Assembly (NCBI GenBank): GCA_039881045.1
Contig: JAYWVB010000074.1
Location: 62,001 to 126,000 of the forward strand
Length of the DNA stretch: 64,000 nucleotides
Direction: 5' to 3'
Origin: Chaetomium olivaceum
Taxonomy: Eukaryota > Ascomycota > Sordariomycetes > Sordariales > Chaetomiaceae
The notes below the pieces were generated by a model. That model had not been told where the DNA came from. It ran no database searches and saw only the letters and a program-made list of their open reading frames with translations. Positions 54,237 through 64,000 of the stretch are shown here, in pieces; the first letter of the stretch is position 1, and every line of letters starts with the position of its first letter. Both the position numbers and the translations under genes were made by a program.

Positions 54237-55256
54237 GCTTTAGTCCGATGTTGGTTTCTGAACAATCGATCCTTTTCGAGCTGTTATCAAGGTTTGTTGT
54301 GTGCGCCTTGCGGAATGCCCAGATGAGCATAAATGCAACTCAAGTACCAAGACATTGTCGCGTTGGGGGCCCTCGGAGGTACAAGCCCGGTTCTGAAGAG
54401 GGTCGACATCAGTTTCCAATTTACGTATTTGGTCGGGGCGCAGTCCTCCATAACAACTTGACGTTAGTGAACGGCATGGATGTGAAATTCTAATTTGTCG
54501 ATGGTTTGATGCAGTCATAGAATTTGACCCCACGTTTCTTCCCGCATGCATTTCCGCATTTCTCGCATTGGTCGTACTTTTCTCATTGGTTGGTCGCACT
54601 TTGCGCATTTGATCGTTTTCGCAGAGTACAGAATCGGTATACATGGGGAAGGGTTAGGGTTCGGTTTAAATGAGAACACCTTCGATGATGCAACGATGCA
54701 ACCAAGACATCACGAAAAAGCAGGGAACGACAGCTGCTTGTCCTTCCAACTGAGCCAGCGACAATTCGCAAAATGCGTTGACAAAGTTCTTCTTGTTGAG
54801 CTCTTTGTTGCCATGTACACATTTTTATGACCCCAAACTGGGCATCCCTGCTTCCCCTTAATATTGCTTTTCAAGAGGCGCCAGTGTTCCATAACCCGGA
54901 ATCCCTGTTCAGGAGCATACATACAACGGCTCCGACCTGCAGCTCCTGTTGAGACGGTGGGTGATCCATAGCCGACGCGCCATCAACGACGACATTCTTG
55001 TCGCACGAGTCGGTGAGCGGTGCAGCAGGATCGGGGCGGAGCTTCGTCACTCAACGACGAGACCCGCGCAGCCAGCCAATCAACCTTCAGCACCGGAAAC
55101 CGGCACAAGCACGGTGCCAGCGCCGGCGGTCGGTGGTTTTTCGCACTCCGAAAGCCACCCATAGTTACGGCTTGCACTGCGATTTTCTTTCGTGGCTGCT
55201 GTTACGCAGTCGGTCATTGGTGGTTTTGAGACTCACATGTCAGACGAGCTCGAATC
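54237..55256. other. Intergenic, nothing recognised
   Basis: About 1 kb between the reductase and the WD gene. A single TTAGGG-like GGGTTAGGGTTC at 54650-54661 is not a telomeric array. No gene seen. Confidence 0.4.
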
Positions 55257-58200
55257 ATGACGGGTTTGTGGTCGACGATAAAGTCGGCGGCGCCCGCGCT
55301 TGGGCACCAGAATGACAGCTCGGCGAAGACACCCGCCGCGGAGACCAGCACCACGCGGTCACCATCGCCCCCAAGGGTTCTCGGCACCCCTCCATCGTCG
55401 CGACCCTCTCTACCAAGGCCTTCTAGCTCGATCGACGCTCGAGGTATGTCTAAGCCTCGATTTTCATTTACCCCCCAGGTCCCTGTTGGTCGATATACGC
55501 GGATACTGCGAGCTTCTCCGGTTCCGTTCGTGGCGTCCCCTTCCGCGTATTGGTCGTATCCATCCAATGGATTCCCCGTTTACCAGCTCATGCGTCGGCA
55601 GCGAACACCCGAAGCCAAGCCTCGACGACACCACAATCCACTCGAAGCCCCGTGACAAAAAGCCCGTCCAGGCTATCCCGCAACAGCACAAGCACCGTGC
55701 TTTTAGACAAAGTGAGGGGCAAGGACAGAGATGCTGAGGGCAAGGATGCGGGCGAGGCCGGCGGCAACACCACCACGACTGCAACTGCGGGCACCACCAA
55801 CGGCACCACCAGCAGCGTGGACATTGCTCGACAACAACAGGCGGCCTTGGGGACGGCGCATACGCCTAGCTCCAACTCGGCGATCGATCCCTTGTCGCAG
55901 GTGGGCTCCCCTTGCTGCATGTCGAGGGGTACGCGGGGCATGGGCTTTAGCTAACATCAACCGGGGCAGCACATCTTCATGCGGAAGAACACCGAGCCGA
56001 CGATACCCCAGCGACTGACGCAGATGGCCGAAGGGCTCACGCGCGCCAGCTCCGAATTCTCGAGGAATGCGACACCGGCGGGCGAGGTGCCCAAGGACAA
56101 AAGGTAGAACCCCGTCTCCGTCGGAGCAGTTGTAGGACAAAAAGGGGCTGATCGTTTTTGGGTTTCGGTGGTAGCGGTAGGAAGGGGGGCTCGTTCCTGA
56201 GCAGACTCAACATACGCAGCGGGCGGAAGAAGGACCTTATGGACCCCGACTCCGACTCGGAGCTCGGCAGCGAGGCGCGCATGGACGGCATCAATGCGCG
56301 CGTCTTCAGCCAGACGCTGGGCAGCCCCTTGATGGGCGGCGGCTATGTGCCCCGCCACAAGGAGCCGCCGCGGTACATACGAACCCGCCCCAGCAACAAG
56401 CGTACCCGCGAGTTCAACCGCATGTTTCTCGCCCAGGAATTGGTTGGGACACGGCCACCCGAGGGCGGTGAAGAGGTGGCTGCCGAGGCCGGGAAGGCGC
56501 CCACAGTATCGGTCAGCGTGGCTGGCATGAACGACAGGAAGACGATGCAGACCGGAGGGGCCATCTGGGTAACCGAATTCAGCAAGGACGGCCGATTCTT
56601 AGCGACGGCGGGTCGCGATCATGTGGTTCGGATATGGGCCGTCCTCTCGACCCCCGAGGAGCGCCATGCGTATGAGGAAGACGAGGCCGTCAACGGCGGC
56701 GCTGGAGAGAGGCTTAGCGCGCCTGTGTTCAGGGACCAGCCGGTCATGGAATTCAAGGGCCACACGGGGGAAGTGCTCGACCTCAGCTGGAGCAAGAACA
56801 ACTTCCTGCTGTCATCCTCCATGGACAAGACGGTACGGCTCTGGCACATGAGCCGCTCCGACTGCCTCTGCGCGTTCAAGCATAAGGACTTCGTGACGCG
56901 GTTGGCGTTTCATCCGCGCGACGACCGCTTCTTTCTGGCTGGTTCCTTGGACACCATGCTCCGGCTGTGGAGCATCCCCGACAAGGCGGTTGCGTTTTCG
57001 GCTCAGCTGCCAGACCTGGTCACGGCGGTTGCTTTCTCTCCGGACGGAAAGGTGGCCATCGCAGGCCTGTTGAACGGGTTGTGCATGTTCTACGAGACGG
57101 AGGGGTTGAAACTGAGCTCGCAAGTCCACGTGCGGTCATCCCGGGGGAAAAACGCGAAGGGGAGCAAGATCACCGGGATTCAGACCATGACCATCCCACC
57201 GCCGAACCCGCTCGATGCAGCCGGCTCGCAGCCGCCGGGGTCGGCTGCGGCATCTGTTGCTTCGACGGACGTATCCAGTTCTGGCGAGGTCCGGGTGCTC
57301 ATCACCTCAAACGACAGCCGGATACGGATTTACAGTCTGCGTGACAAATCTCTTGATGTCAAGCTCAAAGGGCATCTGAATACGTGCAGCCAAATCGCAG
57401 GGACATTCTCCGACGACGGAAAGCACGTTATTTGCGGCAGTGAGGATCGGAAGACGTTCATCTGGAGCCTGTCCGGGGATGATGCGGCGGCCTTGGACAA
57501 GGACAAGTCGCCGTGCGAATACTTTGAGGCACACGGGGATATCGTCACAACGGCCGTCTTTGCGCCTACCAGGACTAGGATGCTGCTTAGCCATAGCGGC
57601 GACCCGATCTACGATCTCTGCAATCCGCCTCCTGTGGTGCTCCAGAGCCTGGAGGAAGCCGCTAGCGCGGCCGCCAGCCAGGTCGCTCTCACCAACAACT
57701 CACATCCCATAACACTTACCGAGACGACTTCCAGACGTCCCGACCTCAGCCCGGCATACATCGCGCGATCAACACACTACGACGGCCACATCGTCGTCAC
57801 GACCGGCGACACGGGGATCATCAAGGTGTTCCGACAGGACTGCGCCTTCGCCAAGCGGCGTCACGAGAGCTGGGAGACAGGCAGCACCTTCAGCCGCAAG
57901 CTCAATACCGGCGGCGTCTACGTCGGGGGCGGACTCGGCCGGAGCGGCAGCGTACGAACACGCACAAGCGCCGGCAGCACCGCGCACAGTCGGCGCGGCT
58001 CCCTCAGCCAGCCCGTCCCGCCCAACAACATCTCGGGCGCCGCCGCCGCATTGCACGCCGCCACAGGGGGCGTCCACCCGGACCGCATCCTCACCTGGCG
58101 CCAAGGCATCGAGGGCGGCGGGGACAGGCGCTCCGCTTTGTTAGCTCACGGCAGCACCACGCCCGCCGCGCGCAGCGAGCGCTCCCTCAGCCCCACCAAA

Positions 58201-58971
58201 GCCAGTCGCACCTCCCTCAACTCAGCCTACAACCTCGCCAGCGAGGCTCGCAAACAGCCCTACGCCGGCGCATCGCCCGCGCGCAACCGCGCCGGCAGCG
58301 CGCTGACCAGCCCCGCGGCGAGTGTCTTTAGCAGCCCGCCCGCCGAGCGCATCTCGTCGCGGCTGGTGAAGGACCAACAGCACCACCAGCGCCGACCCTC
58401 CAAGGGGGGGGAGCGGCCTGCCACTGCTTCTGCCTCAGCCTCGAAGAAGAAGCGGCAGCAGGAGGAGGAGCGGGAGGAACCGTCTGTGCCCCCGCAGCCG
58501 GGGTTTACGTTGCACTCGGTCTCGGCGGAAGATGACCTGCAGCATTCTCCGTCGGAGCAACCTGTCGGTTCCGGCGGAAACGGAAGCGGAAACACGTCGT
58601 TTTGGAACTTGGGCAGGTGGCGGTTTAAGGGGGGCTCGTCGTCGGGTGGGCAGGGGGGGTCGGGGAATGCGAGGGCTAAGAGTAGTGGTGGTGGGGGACG
58701 GCCGTCGTTGTCGAAGTCGAGGCATCAGACTGAAGGTGAGGCCTCAGTCGATGACAGGGAGACCGGGGATGCGGTGGAGGACGCGGCGGACGGGAAGGCG
58801 GACGGGGAGGGGTCGGTGCCGCGTGAGCCGACGTTGTTGCATGACTGCAGTGACTCGGATTCGCCCTCGGTACCGGCCAACAGTGGTGCGGAGAAAGCGC
58901 AACGGCAGCCGCAGGGTGATGGGGCGTCGTTTCAAGGACATTCCCATGCTAAGCGGTTGAGCTCCATGTGA
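55257..58971 (+). CDS. WD-repeat protein of the WDR44/Dgr2 (YMR102C) type
   Basis: Exons are 55257-55443, 55587-55900, 55970-56103 and 56175-58971, giving 1,143 residues; introns are 143, 69 and 71 bp. The third intron uses a CTGAT branch and joins KDK to SGRKGGSFLSRL in frame. The N-terminal about 200 residues are Ser/Thr/Pro-rich and disordered. Then come REFNRMFLAQEL and GGAIWVTEFSKDGRFLATAG, where the repeats begin. WD blades include VVRIWAVL, DKTVRLWHMSRSDCLCAFKH, DTMLRLWSIPDKAV, GEVRVLITSNDSRIRIYSL and DRKTFIWSL. A long low-complexity tail (about 330 residues, Ser/Gly/Ala-rich) follows. This domain order fits the fungal family related to yeast YMR102C/Dgr2 and human WDR44, a Rab11 effector; the fungal role is little studied. 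The gene is intact. Confidence 0.85.
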
Positions 58972-59582
58972 GCGGGCTGGCCGGGGCAAAGTTATATAGA
59001 AGCTGCATCTTGTTTTGCATTTCAGCGCGGCGCTTTTTTTGTACCCATGGCGAGCATGTACGGCGTGGATTTACACTTGATTTGAGCGGGGGAATTCGGA
59101 GTACGCGTGGCTTGGAGTTGGTGGACGATACCACGGTAACATAGCATATCTACACACTTGTCGGTTTAACAACAGGTTTTCTCAATGTTTTTGTTCAACA
59201 CCCTGAGAGTTTATCCTGACCACACATCGTTATATGGTGGTAAGGGACATCAATGGCTTGTATTACAGTAGTGGTGTCCTGGTGATACAAAAATTTGTGT
59301 GACTCCCCATCCGACAATCGGAGGAGGGGTGGCTCTTGATTTGAGGCATTTAGCAATAATGATACAGTAACTAACAGCAAATCGACAATAACCTCCTGTT
59401 GCCTGTCTCATGCAACGAGTCCATCCGTAGCTGGTGCTCGAGCTCCTGCCCGTGATCATTGTAGCTAGAACGCTCCGCGTATAACAAAACAGCCTCCTTC
59501 TTCCCGCAGGGTGTATACCTCAGCCGCCGCTCGGCCTGCTCTCCCAGTCGCCATGCCATCATCCCCCACTTCGCGTCGACAT
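58972..59582. other. Intergenic between convergent genes
   Basis: About 0.6 kb shared 3' region of the WD gene (+) and the thioredoxin gene (-). No gene recognised. Confidence 0.4.
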
Positions 59583-60106
59583 CTAAGCGCTCTAAAGGAA
59601 AACTGTTAGCGCCACTTTGCACCGTAACCCTCCTTCCCCCAGGAGAAGAGTCAACTCACCTCCGCCACGTCCGCCTTAGCAGCCAGCTCCGCGACCTTCG
59701 TCACCGCACCGACCAAGTTCTTGGGGTCGGCGCCACGGATCGCCAACAGCGGGCCGTCAGGCCCGGATCCCTCCACGCGCACGATATTCGCCTGGGCGGG
59801 GAGCCCGCCGTCGGTGGCGGCGCTGAGGTCGATCCCCGCGTTCTCGCCGTCGACGAGGAAGACGAAGGTGGGCATGGCGCTGACGCTGAACTTGGCGGCG
59901 ACGGGCGCGGCCTCGTCCACGTCCACCTTGCCAAAGGCCAGGGCCCCGTCCACCGCGTGCTCCTTCGCCAGCTTCTCGTAGAGCGGGGCGATGGCCTTGC
60001 ACGGCGGGCACCACGTCGCGGTGAAGTCGAGGATGACGTATTTGTGGGTCGCGGTCAGCGCGTCGAGGGCGTCGAGGCTGCCGATGTGTTGGACTGCGCC
60101 GGCCAT
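59583..60106 (-). CDS. Thioredoxin-like protein with WCPPC active site
   Basis: The single thioredoxin fold starts MAGAVQHIGSLDAL; the active site is FTATWCPPCKAIAP and the cis-proline motif is SVSAMPTFVFLVDG. The usual active site is WCGPC. The WCPPC form changes the redox potential and is also seen in some thioredoxin-like and TlpA-type proteins. Beyond the core there is a 45-residue extension (LPAQANIVRVEGSGPDG...LVGAVTKVAELAAKA). A donor (GTGAGT), a GCTAAC branch and a TTTAG acceptor suggest an intron at 59592-59659. Spliced and unspliced readings are both 151 residues and differ only in the last two (SA or VS). No signal peptide is seen, so it is probably cytosolic. Confidence 0.88.
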
Positions 60107-61895
60107 TTTGTTCGGTTTTTTTTGGGGGGCTTTTGGATGTGTTTGGCGGGGCGGGTTTGCGGTGATGTGGTTGGTGTTGTTGTTGAGTTGTTTCTGTTTG
60201 GGGTTAAGGGGTTCGAGTTTGGTTGATGGGGGGGGAAACTGGCGGGGTCAATTGGTGATGGCGTGCGTGAATGCGGGGTTATTTGTAGTGGAGGGCCTGC
60301 TGGGGCATTTTGTCAGCCCTGCGCGGCCGCACTTGTTGATTTGGAAGCGCCTTCTAGTGGGTGATTTGGAAGCACCCCGTTCTGACTAATGGAAGGTGAG
60401 AATGAGCCAGCAAAATCTACTTTCCAGCGCCCTCGCCTTTCACCGTCAGCTCCTTGGCAAGGATAAAAATGCTGCCGAGGTACTCGTCGTATACCCTGGA
60501 CCTTGATTCCATCTTTGGATTACTGAACAAGTAACTTGGCCAAACTTTGGCTTTCGCAACACTCCAATCGCCTTTGCAGGTTACACGTAGGGGCGCTGGA
60601 TGGATGATACGTATGTATTTTGGGGATTTGCAATCTATGAGTAGGTAAATTTCTGTTACGGGAGGATCATCAGAGGCAGCACGGGGGATCCAGAGTTGCG
60701 GATCATCACCAAGACAAGGTAGGTCAGGCGATTGTATTTGTTTCCTCAAAGTTTAGACGAAGGACGGCAGTTTCGGTGTCGGATGTTTCATCCTTCACCG
60801 GGGTCTCACCATGAGGCTCAGCAAGCTGATCTGCACCTCCTTTCGTCTCCGGCGCTTAACGCCACGGCGTGATGACAAGCTAGGCCTTGTAGCTAGAAGG
60901 TTCAGCTAGGCATGATGAGCATTCCTCTGGGTGCATAACCCCGTCAATTTAGGATTGTTCAGCACAGGCATAATTCCGCGTGATGGTCGCCGACATCACA
61001 CGTAGCACCGGCGTTATGCTGGGTATGTAGACAATATTTGGGATCCTCGTTGGCTCATGTACGGCCCATGGTCCTTCTGGTAGATATGTAGCCTTGCATG
61101 AAATGGCAGCACTGTGGCCCCTGATGGGGTGGCCAAGGGGTCACCACAATTGCAACCCGCAAGGCTGCTCGAGCAAGCGGCTCAGAGCCTCTTTGTTTTC
61201 GTCACACCTTCAGCATGGGAAGCAAGAACCAAGACTTGGGCTTGGACTCGGCCGACTTCCAGTTGAAATAAGCGCTTTCAGGGGTCGTGTGCGGCCCCGC
61301 CCCAATCTCCTACCAACGGTCACGGTCGTGGATGGTCGATATCCGCCCAGACCCCATACCACAGCAAGCTATAGTTGGGACTGTGCAAGCATGTTAGGCA
61401 TGTTTCCTACACCGACACCCAGACCGAGACGCTGAGACTCCGACAACGCCACCTTTAGCTTCTTACACTAGGGTATCAGCGGTGAAACGCTCAACGCCAG
61501 TACTTCTTGATCAGTTCAAGGATTCCTCAACCGCGGCCTGGTTTTCCGCCGGAATAATTTCCTAGGAAGGTCTAGCTTCCGAGCCGCCTGTTGATTTAAA
61601 CCATCTTGCTGTTTCGACTCGGGCTGAATTGCTCAAGTTGAATGGAGTCGGTTGTGTCTCATGCCGTAGAAAAATAGTATCAGACATTTTTCCCTTCGTT
61701 TGGTGATCAGGGGGTGACGTACAAGCCGCGCAGAGGCATCAGCGCAATGTATGGAAAGGTTCGAAGTATAAAACCTTGAACGTCGTCGGTGTTACGTTTA
61801 GATTTCTTTATTCTAGCACAAGTTCACGGATCTACCCCTTAAAAAAGTGACCATCACTCACCCACCGAGATTTATACTTTGAGAGTTCTTTCAGC
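60107..61895. other. Intergenic region, one unassigned 110-residue frame
   Basis: The region is 1.8 kb. A frame at 60417-60749 (-) ends SRVYDEYLGSIFILAKELTV; I do not recognise it and cannot tell whether it is coding. The rest, including the TATAAA at 61768-61773 before the amidoligase gene, shows no gene. Confidence 0.35.
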
Positions 61896-63164
61896 ATGAC
61901 TGTGATCCATAACACCAACAGCTCCTTCCGATTCGGGGTGGAAATTGAACTACTTCTCGAGAGCTCCGGCAAGAAGCACAAAACATGGCACTCACTCGCA
62001 ATGGACTTGAGCAAGCGGCTGGCAAAGGCCGGTATCGCTAACCGCGTGGATGAGAGCGGCGACTACAGTGAATGGAGCATCGTTCGAGAAGTGACAGTTC
62101 AGGACCCCAATGGCAAAAACCCGTGTTAGTAACCCACCTTACCCCCTCTATCTTCCAACGGCCTCCTCCCCTCCCCAACACCACTAACCTCACCCCCAAC
62201 CAAAAGACCAATACGGCATCGAACTCGTCTCCCCCATCCACACCCCGACCTCCCTCCCCAGCCTGACCACAACCCTCCACCAAATCTTCACCACCATCCA
62301 CACCACCCAGCACCACCATCATCCCCACCCCGCGCTGCTCCTCCCACATCCACATCTCCCGCACCGGCAGCGGCAGCGGCTACATCAGCGGCAGCAACAC
62401 ACCAACAACCCCCCCTTTCCCAAGGCCTCTCCCCGCTTGACCTCGCCGCCCTGGCCAAAGCAACCCTCTACTTCGAGCACGCCCTGGACGCCCTGCTCCC
62501 CCCCGAGCGCCGCACCAACCACCCACACGCCTACTGGACACAGTCCAACCGCCACGCCTACAACCCTTCCCTCGCAGGGCTGTCGCTCGCGGCGTGTCTG
62601 GCTAAGATCGACGCTGCTGGTACCATTGGTACTGCTGCTGCTGCTGGTACCATTTCTGCTGGTACGGTCACCGGCCCGATAGGCGGGGGTGGGGATGCCT
62701 ACAGGCCGGTGGTGGAGGTGATGAACCTGGTGTCGAAGGACTCGCGGTATGGGGTGGTGAGGGGGAAGCGGGCGGGTTTTGTGCGCGGGAAGACGTGCAA
62801 GTGGGATTTCTCGGGTTTTCTGCAAGTGGGAGGAGGGATTGGGATTGGGATTGGGATTGGGACTGGGATTGGGACTGGCGGGGTTGATGTGGTGGACCGC
62901 GGGATTGCGGGCACGGTGGAGTTTCGGCAGCCGCCTGGCAGTGTGAGGGCTGCGGATGCGGTGGTGTGGGTTACGCTGGCGGTGGCGTTTGTTGCGGGCG
63001 CGGTGGAGGTGGGGATGGGGTTGGGGAATGGGGTGGACGAGGGTGTCCGGGAGGAGGGAGGGTCGCTGGAGGAGTTGTGGGGGTTGTTGATGAAGGGGAG
63101 GGAGGTGGTGGGCTGGGCGGATTTGGGGGTGTTGGAGGGTTTGTTCATGGGGGTTGGAAGATGA
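61896..63164 (+). CDS. Putative amidoligase enzyme (glutamine-synthetase-like superfamily), frame-broken
   Basis: Exon 1 (61896-62124) begins MTVIHNTNSSFRFGVEIELL, the first motif of the fungal/bacterial amidoligase family, then AKAGIANRVDESGDYSEWSI. A GTTAGT donor and AAAAG acceptor define an intron at 62125-62206 that joins KNPY to QYGIELVSP in frame. Downstream the expected motifs occur in three frames: SSHIHISRTGSG (His-rich, about 62343), PLDLAALAKATLYFEHALDA and LLPPERR, RGKTCKWDFSGF, GTVEFRQPPGSVRAADAVVW, and GWADLGVLEGLF at the end. Breaks lie near 62310-62335 and at a run of seven C (62409-62415). The superfamily forms amide bonds using ATP; the substrate of fungal members is unknown. 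A Gly-Ile/Gly-Thr repeat inserts before the EFRQP motif. Confidence 0.72.
62834..62881 (+). repeat. Coding GGGATT/GGGACT hexamer repeat
   Basis: About seven hexamers encode a (Gly-Ile/Gly-Thr)n run in the amidoligase-like protein. Hexamer slippage here would keep the frame. Confidence 0.85.
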
Positions 63165-63377
63165 GCAATGGTTGCAGAGACATAATTAAGGTAGGCAGTG
63201 TAACGGGGTTTGTTCTCTTAGTTTCGCGGTTATTTTATTTTCTTTGGAAAGTCAATGCGGTTTCATGCTCTGCCTAGCTACGGTTTTGTCGCCGGCCCCA
63301 TGCAATTGTTGAATATCATAGCTGTGCCCATGCACCTGTTGAATACCATGAACCGGCGTCAGCCGCTCTGTAACCCC

Positions 63378-64000
63378 TTACTGGTCCAACGGGATAACAG
63401 TCGGGTCCCAAGCAATGACGGAGTACTCGTCCGTCTCGATCTCCTTAACCTCCTCGGGCGTAAGCTCAAAGTCAAACACATCCGCATTCTCCTTGATACG
63501 CGCCGGGGTGACGCTCTTGGGCAGGGGAACCAATCCCTTGTCCAGGCTCCAGCGGATCAAGATCTGAGCCTCGCTCTTTCCATACTTCTCCGCCGCCTTC
63601 TTGACCGCGGGCTCGCCCCAGCGCTTGCCCTGGACCAGCGGGCAGTACGCCTCGACGGCAATACCACGCTTGGTGCACCACTCAATGATGTCGTTTCGGG
63701 GAAGAAAGGGGTGGATTTCCCACTGGCCGACGCTGATGACACCGCCCTTGCCCTTGCCACCACGCTCCTTCTCAAGCTCGCCGATGTGCTTCTCGAGCTC
63801 GTCGAGGTGGTGCACGCCATAGTTGCTCACACCGATGCTGCGCAGCTTTCCGGCTTCCACGGCCTCGACCAGAGCCTTCCACGAGCCCTTGCGGGCGTCC
63901 GAGCCGCCGTAGGGGGCATGGATGAGCATGAGGTCGATGTACTCCAAGCCAGATTCGGAGAGCGACTCTGCGATCTGGGACTTGGTGCCTTCATAGCCCA
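63378..64000 (-). CDS. Aldo-keto reductase, 5' part outside the window
   Basis: The reading frame runs off the right edge (about 207 residues visible, KSQIAESLSESGLEYIDL first). The conserved His is in YIDLMLIHAPYG; SIGVSNYGVHHLDEL, QWEIHPFLPRNDIIEWC, VEAYCPLVQGKRWGEP and LVPLPKSVTPARIKEN follow the AKR barrel and NADP(H)-binding order. The Asp/Tyr/Lys of the tetrad lie outside the window. The stop is at 63378-63380, and the C-terminus AWDPTVIPLDQ is typical of the small monomeric AKR3-like enzymes. It is independent in sequence from the reductase at 53.3 kb. Confidence 0.9.
   Translation of the reverse strand, partial: GYEGTKSQIAESLSESGLEYIDLMLIHAPYGGSDARKGSWKALVEAVEAGKLRSIGVSNYGVHHLDELEKHIGELEKERGGKGKGGVISVGQWEIHPFLPRNDIIEWCTKRGIAVEAYCPLVQGKRWGEPAVKKAAEKYGKSEAQILIRWSLDKGLVPLPKSVTPARIKENADVFDFELTPEEVKEIETDEYSVIAWDPTVIPLDQ

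Noticed and set aside
54645..54662. Telomere-like GGGTTAGGG
   Set aside because: A single unit, not an array, and deep inside gene-bearing sequence.
56104..56135. A 32-bp intron (GTAGAA...TTGTAG) in the WD-repeat gene
   Set aside because: Too short for a fungal intron and out of frame. The acceptor at 56174 with a CTGAT branch gives a 71-bp intron and restores the frame.
1..64000. CRISPR arrays, bacterial operons, rRNA genes
   Set aside because: None seen. Gene structure, introns and families are fungal throughout.

Overview
The window is nuclear DNA of a filamentous ascomycete (Pezizomycotina; the gene families and short introns suit Sordariomycetes, but the species cannot be named from sequence alone). 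Evidence: GT-AG introns of about 47-143 bp with CTAAC/CTGAT-like branch sites; fungal genes on both strands without operons (RRB1, Dom34/pelota, PDR-type ABC transporter, UMTA/LaeA-like methyltransferase, WSC-domain protein, subgroup-C chitinase with LysM neighbour, amidoligase); and a complete chromodomain Ty3/gypsy retrotransposon.

Layout. 0-4 kb: a LIM-like zinc-finger relic, an O-fucosyltransferase-like membrane glycosyltransferase (-) and an F-box-like protein (-), the latter two each with one frame break. 4.5-9.4 kb: ribosome-assembly WD protein RRB1 (+) and a secreted GH43 glycosidase (-). 10.7-19.2 kb: an SRPK-like kinase pseudogene (-) split by a 7,690-bp chromovirus (11399-19088) with identical 409-bp LTRs and a GAATT target duplication. 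19.9-23.1 kb: an uncharacterised fungal protein and a nine-exon methyltransferase. 23.7-31.3 kb: a killer-toxin-like GH18 chitinase (-) and a divergent multi-LysM gene (+), both with frame breaks. 31.3-36.9 kb: gene-poor, with one phosphotransferase-like relic. 36.9-49 kb: WSC protein (+), truncated DUF4246-like protein (-), five-exon PDR transporter (-), SAM methyltransferase (-) and BCS1-like AAA ATPase (-). 50.3-64 kb: Dom34/pelota (+), aldo-keto reductase (+), WDR44/Dgr2-like WD protein (+), thioredoxin (-), amidoligase-like protein (+) and a second aldo-keto reductase (-) running off the right edge.

The most unusual object is the retrotransposon. Between pol and its 3' LTR it carries an oppositely oriented gene with a probable 47-bp intron, predicted to encode a 203-residue protein with a Zn(II)2Cys6-like cysteine cluster and a coiled coil. 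Two bases after its 5' LTR is a 9-nt motif complementary to an LTR segment about 34 nt downstream of a TATA box, which is the arrangement expected for Tf1-type self-priming. Its gag-pol frame also has an extra coiled coil plus paired CX4CX2H motifs between the gag zinc knuckle and the protease. About ten frame breaks fall only in the 5' 60 % of gag-pol.

Small frame breaks are common in unrelated genes here, and many look like loss of one G or C. A draft-quality sequence is therefore a serious alternative to real gene decay, and every break is reported with that caveat. Exon boundaries were derived by eye from splice consensus and frame continuity. Where exon lengths sum to a multiple of three (methyltransferase 418 aa, ABC transporter 1,483 aa, WD protein 1,143 aa, WSC protein 221 aa) the model is strong.
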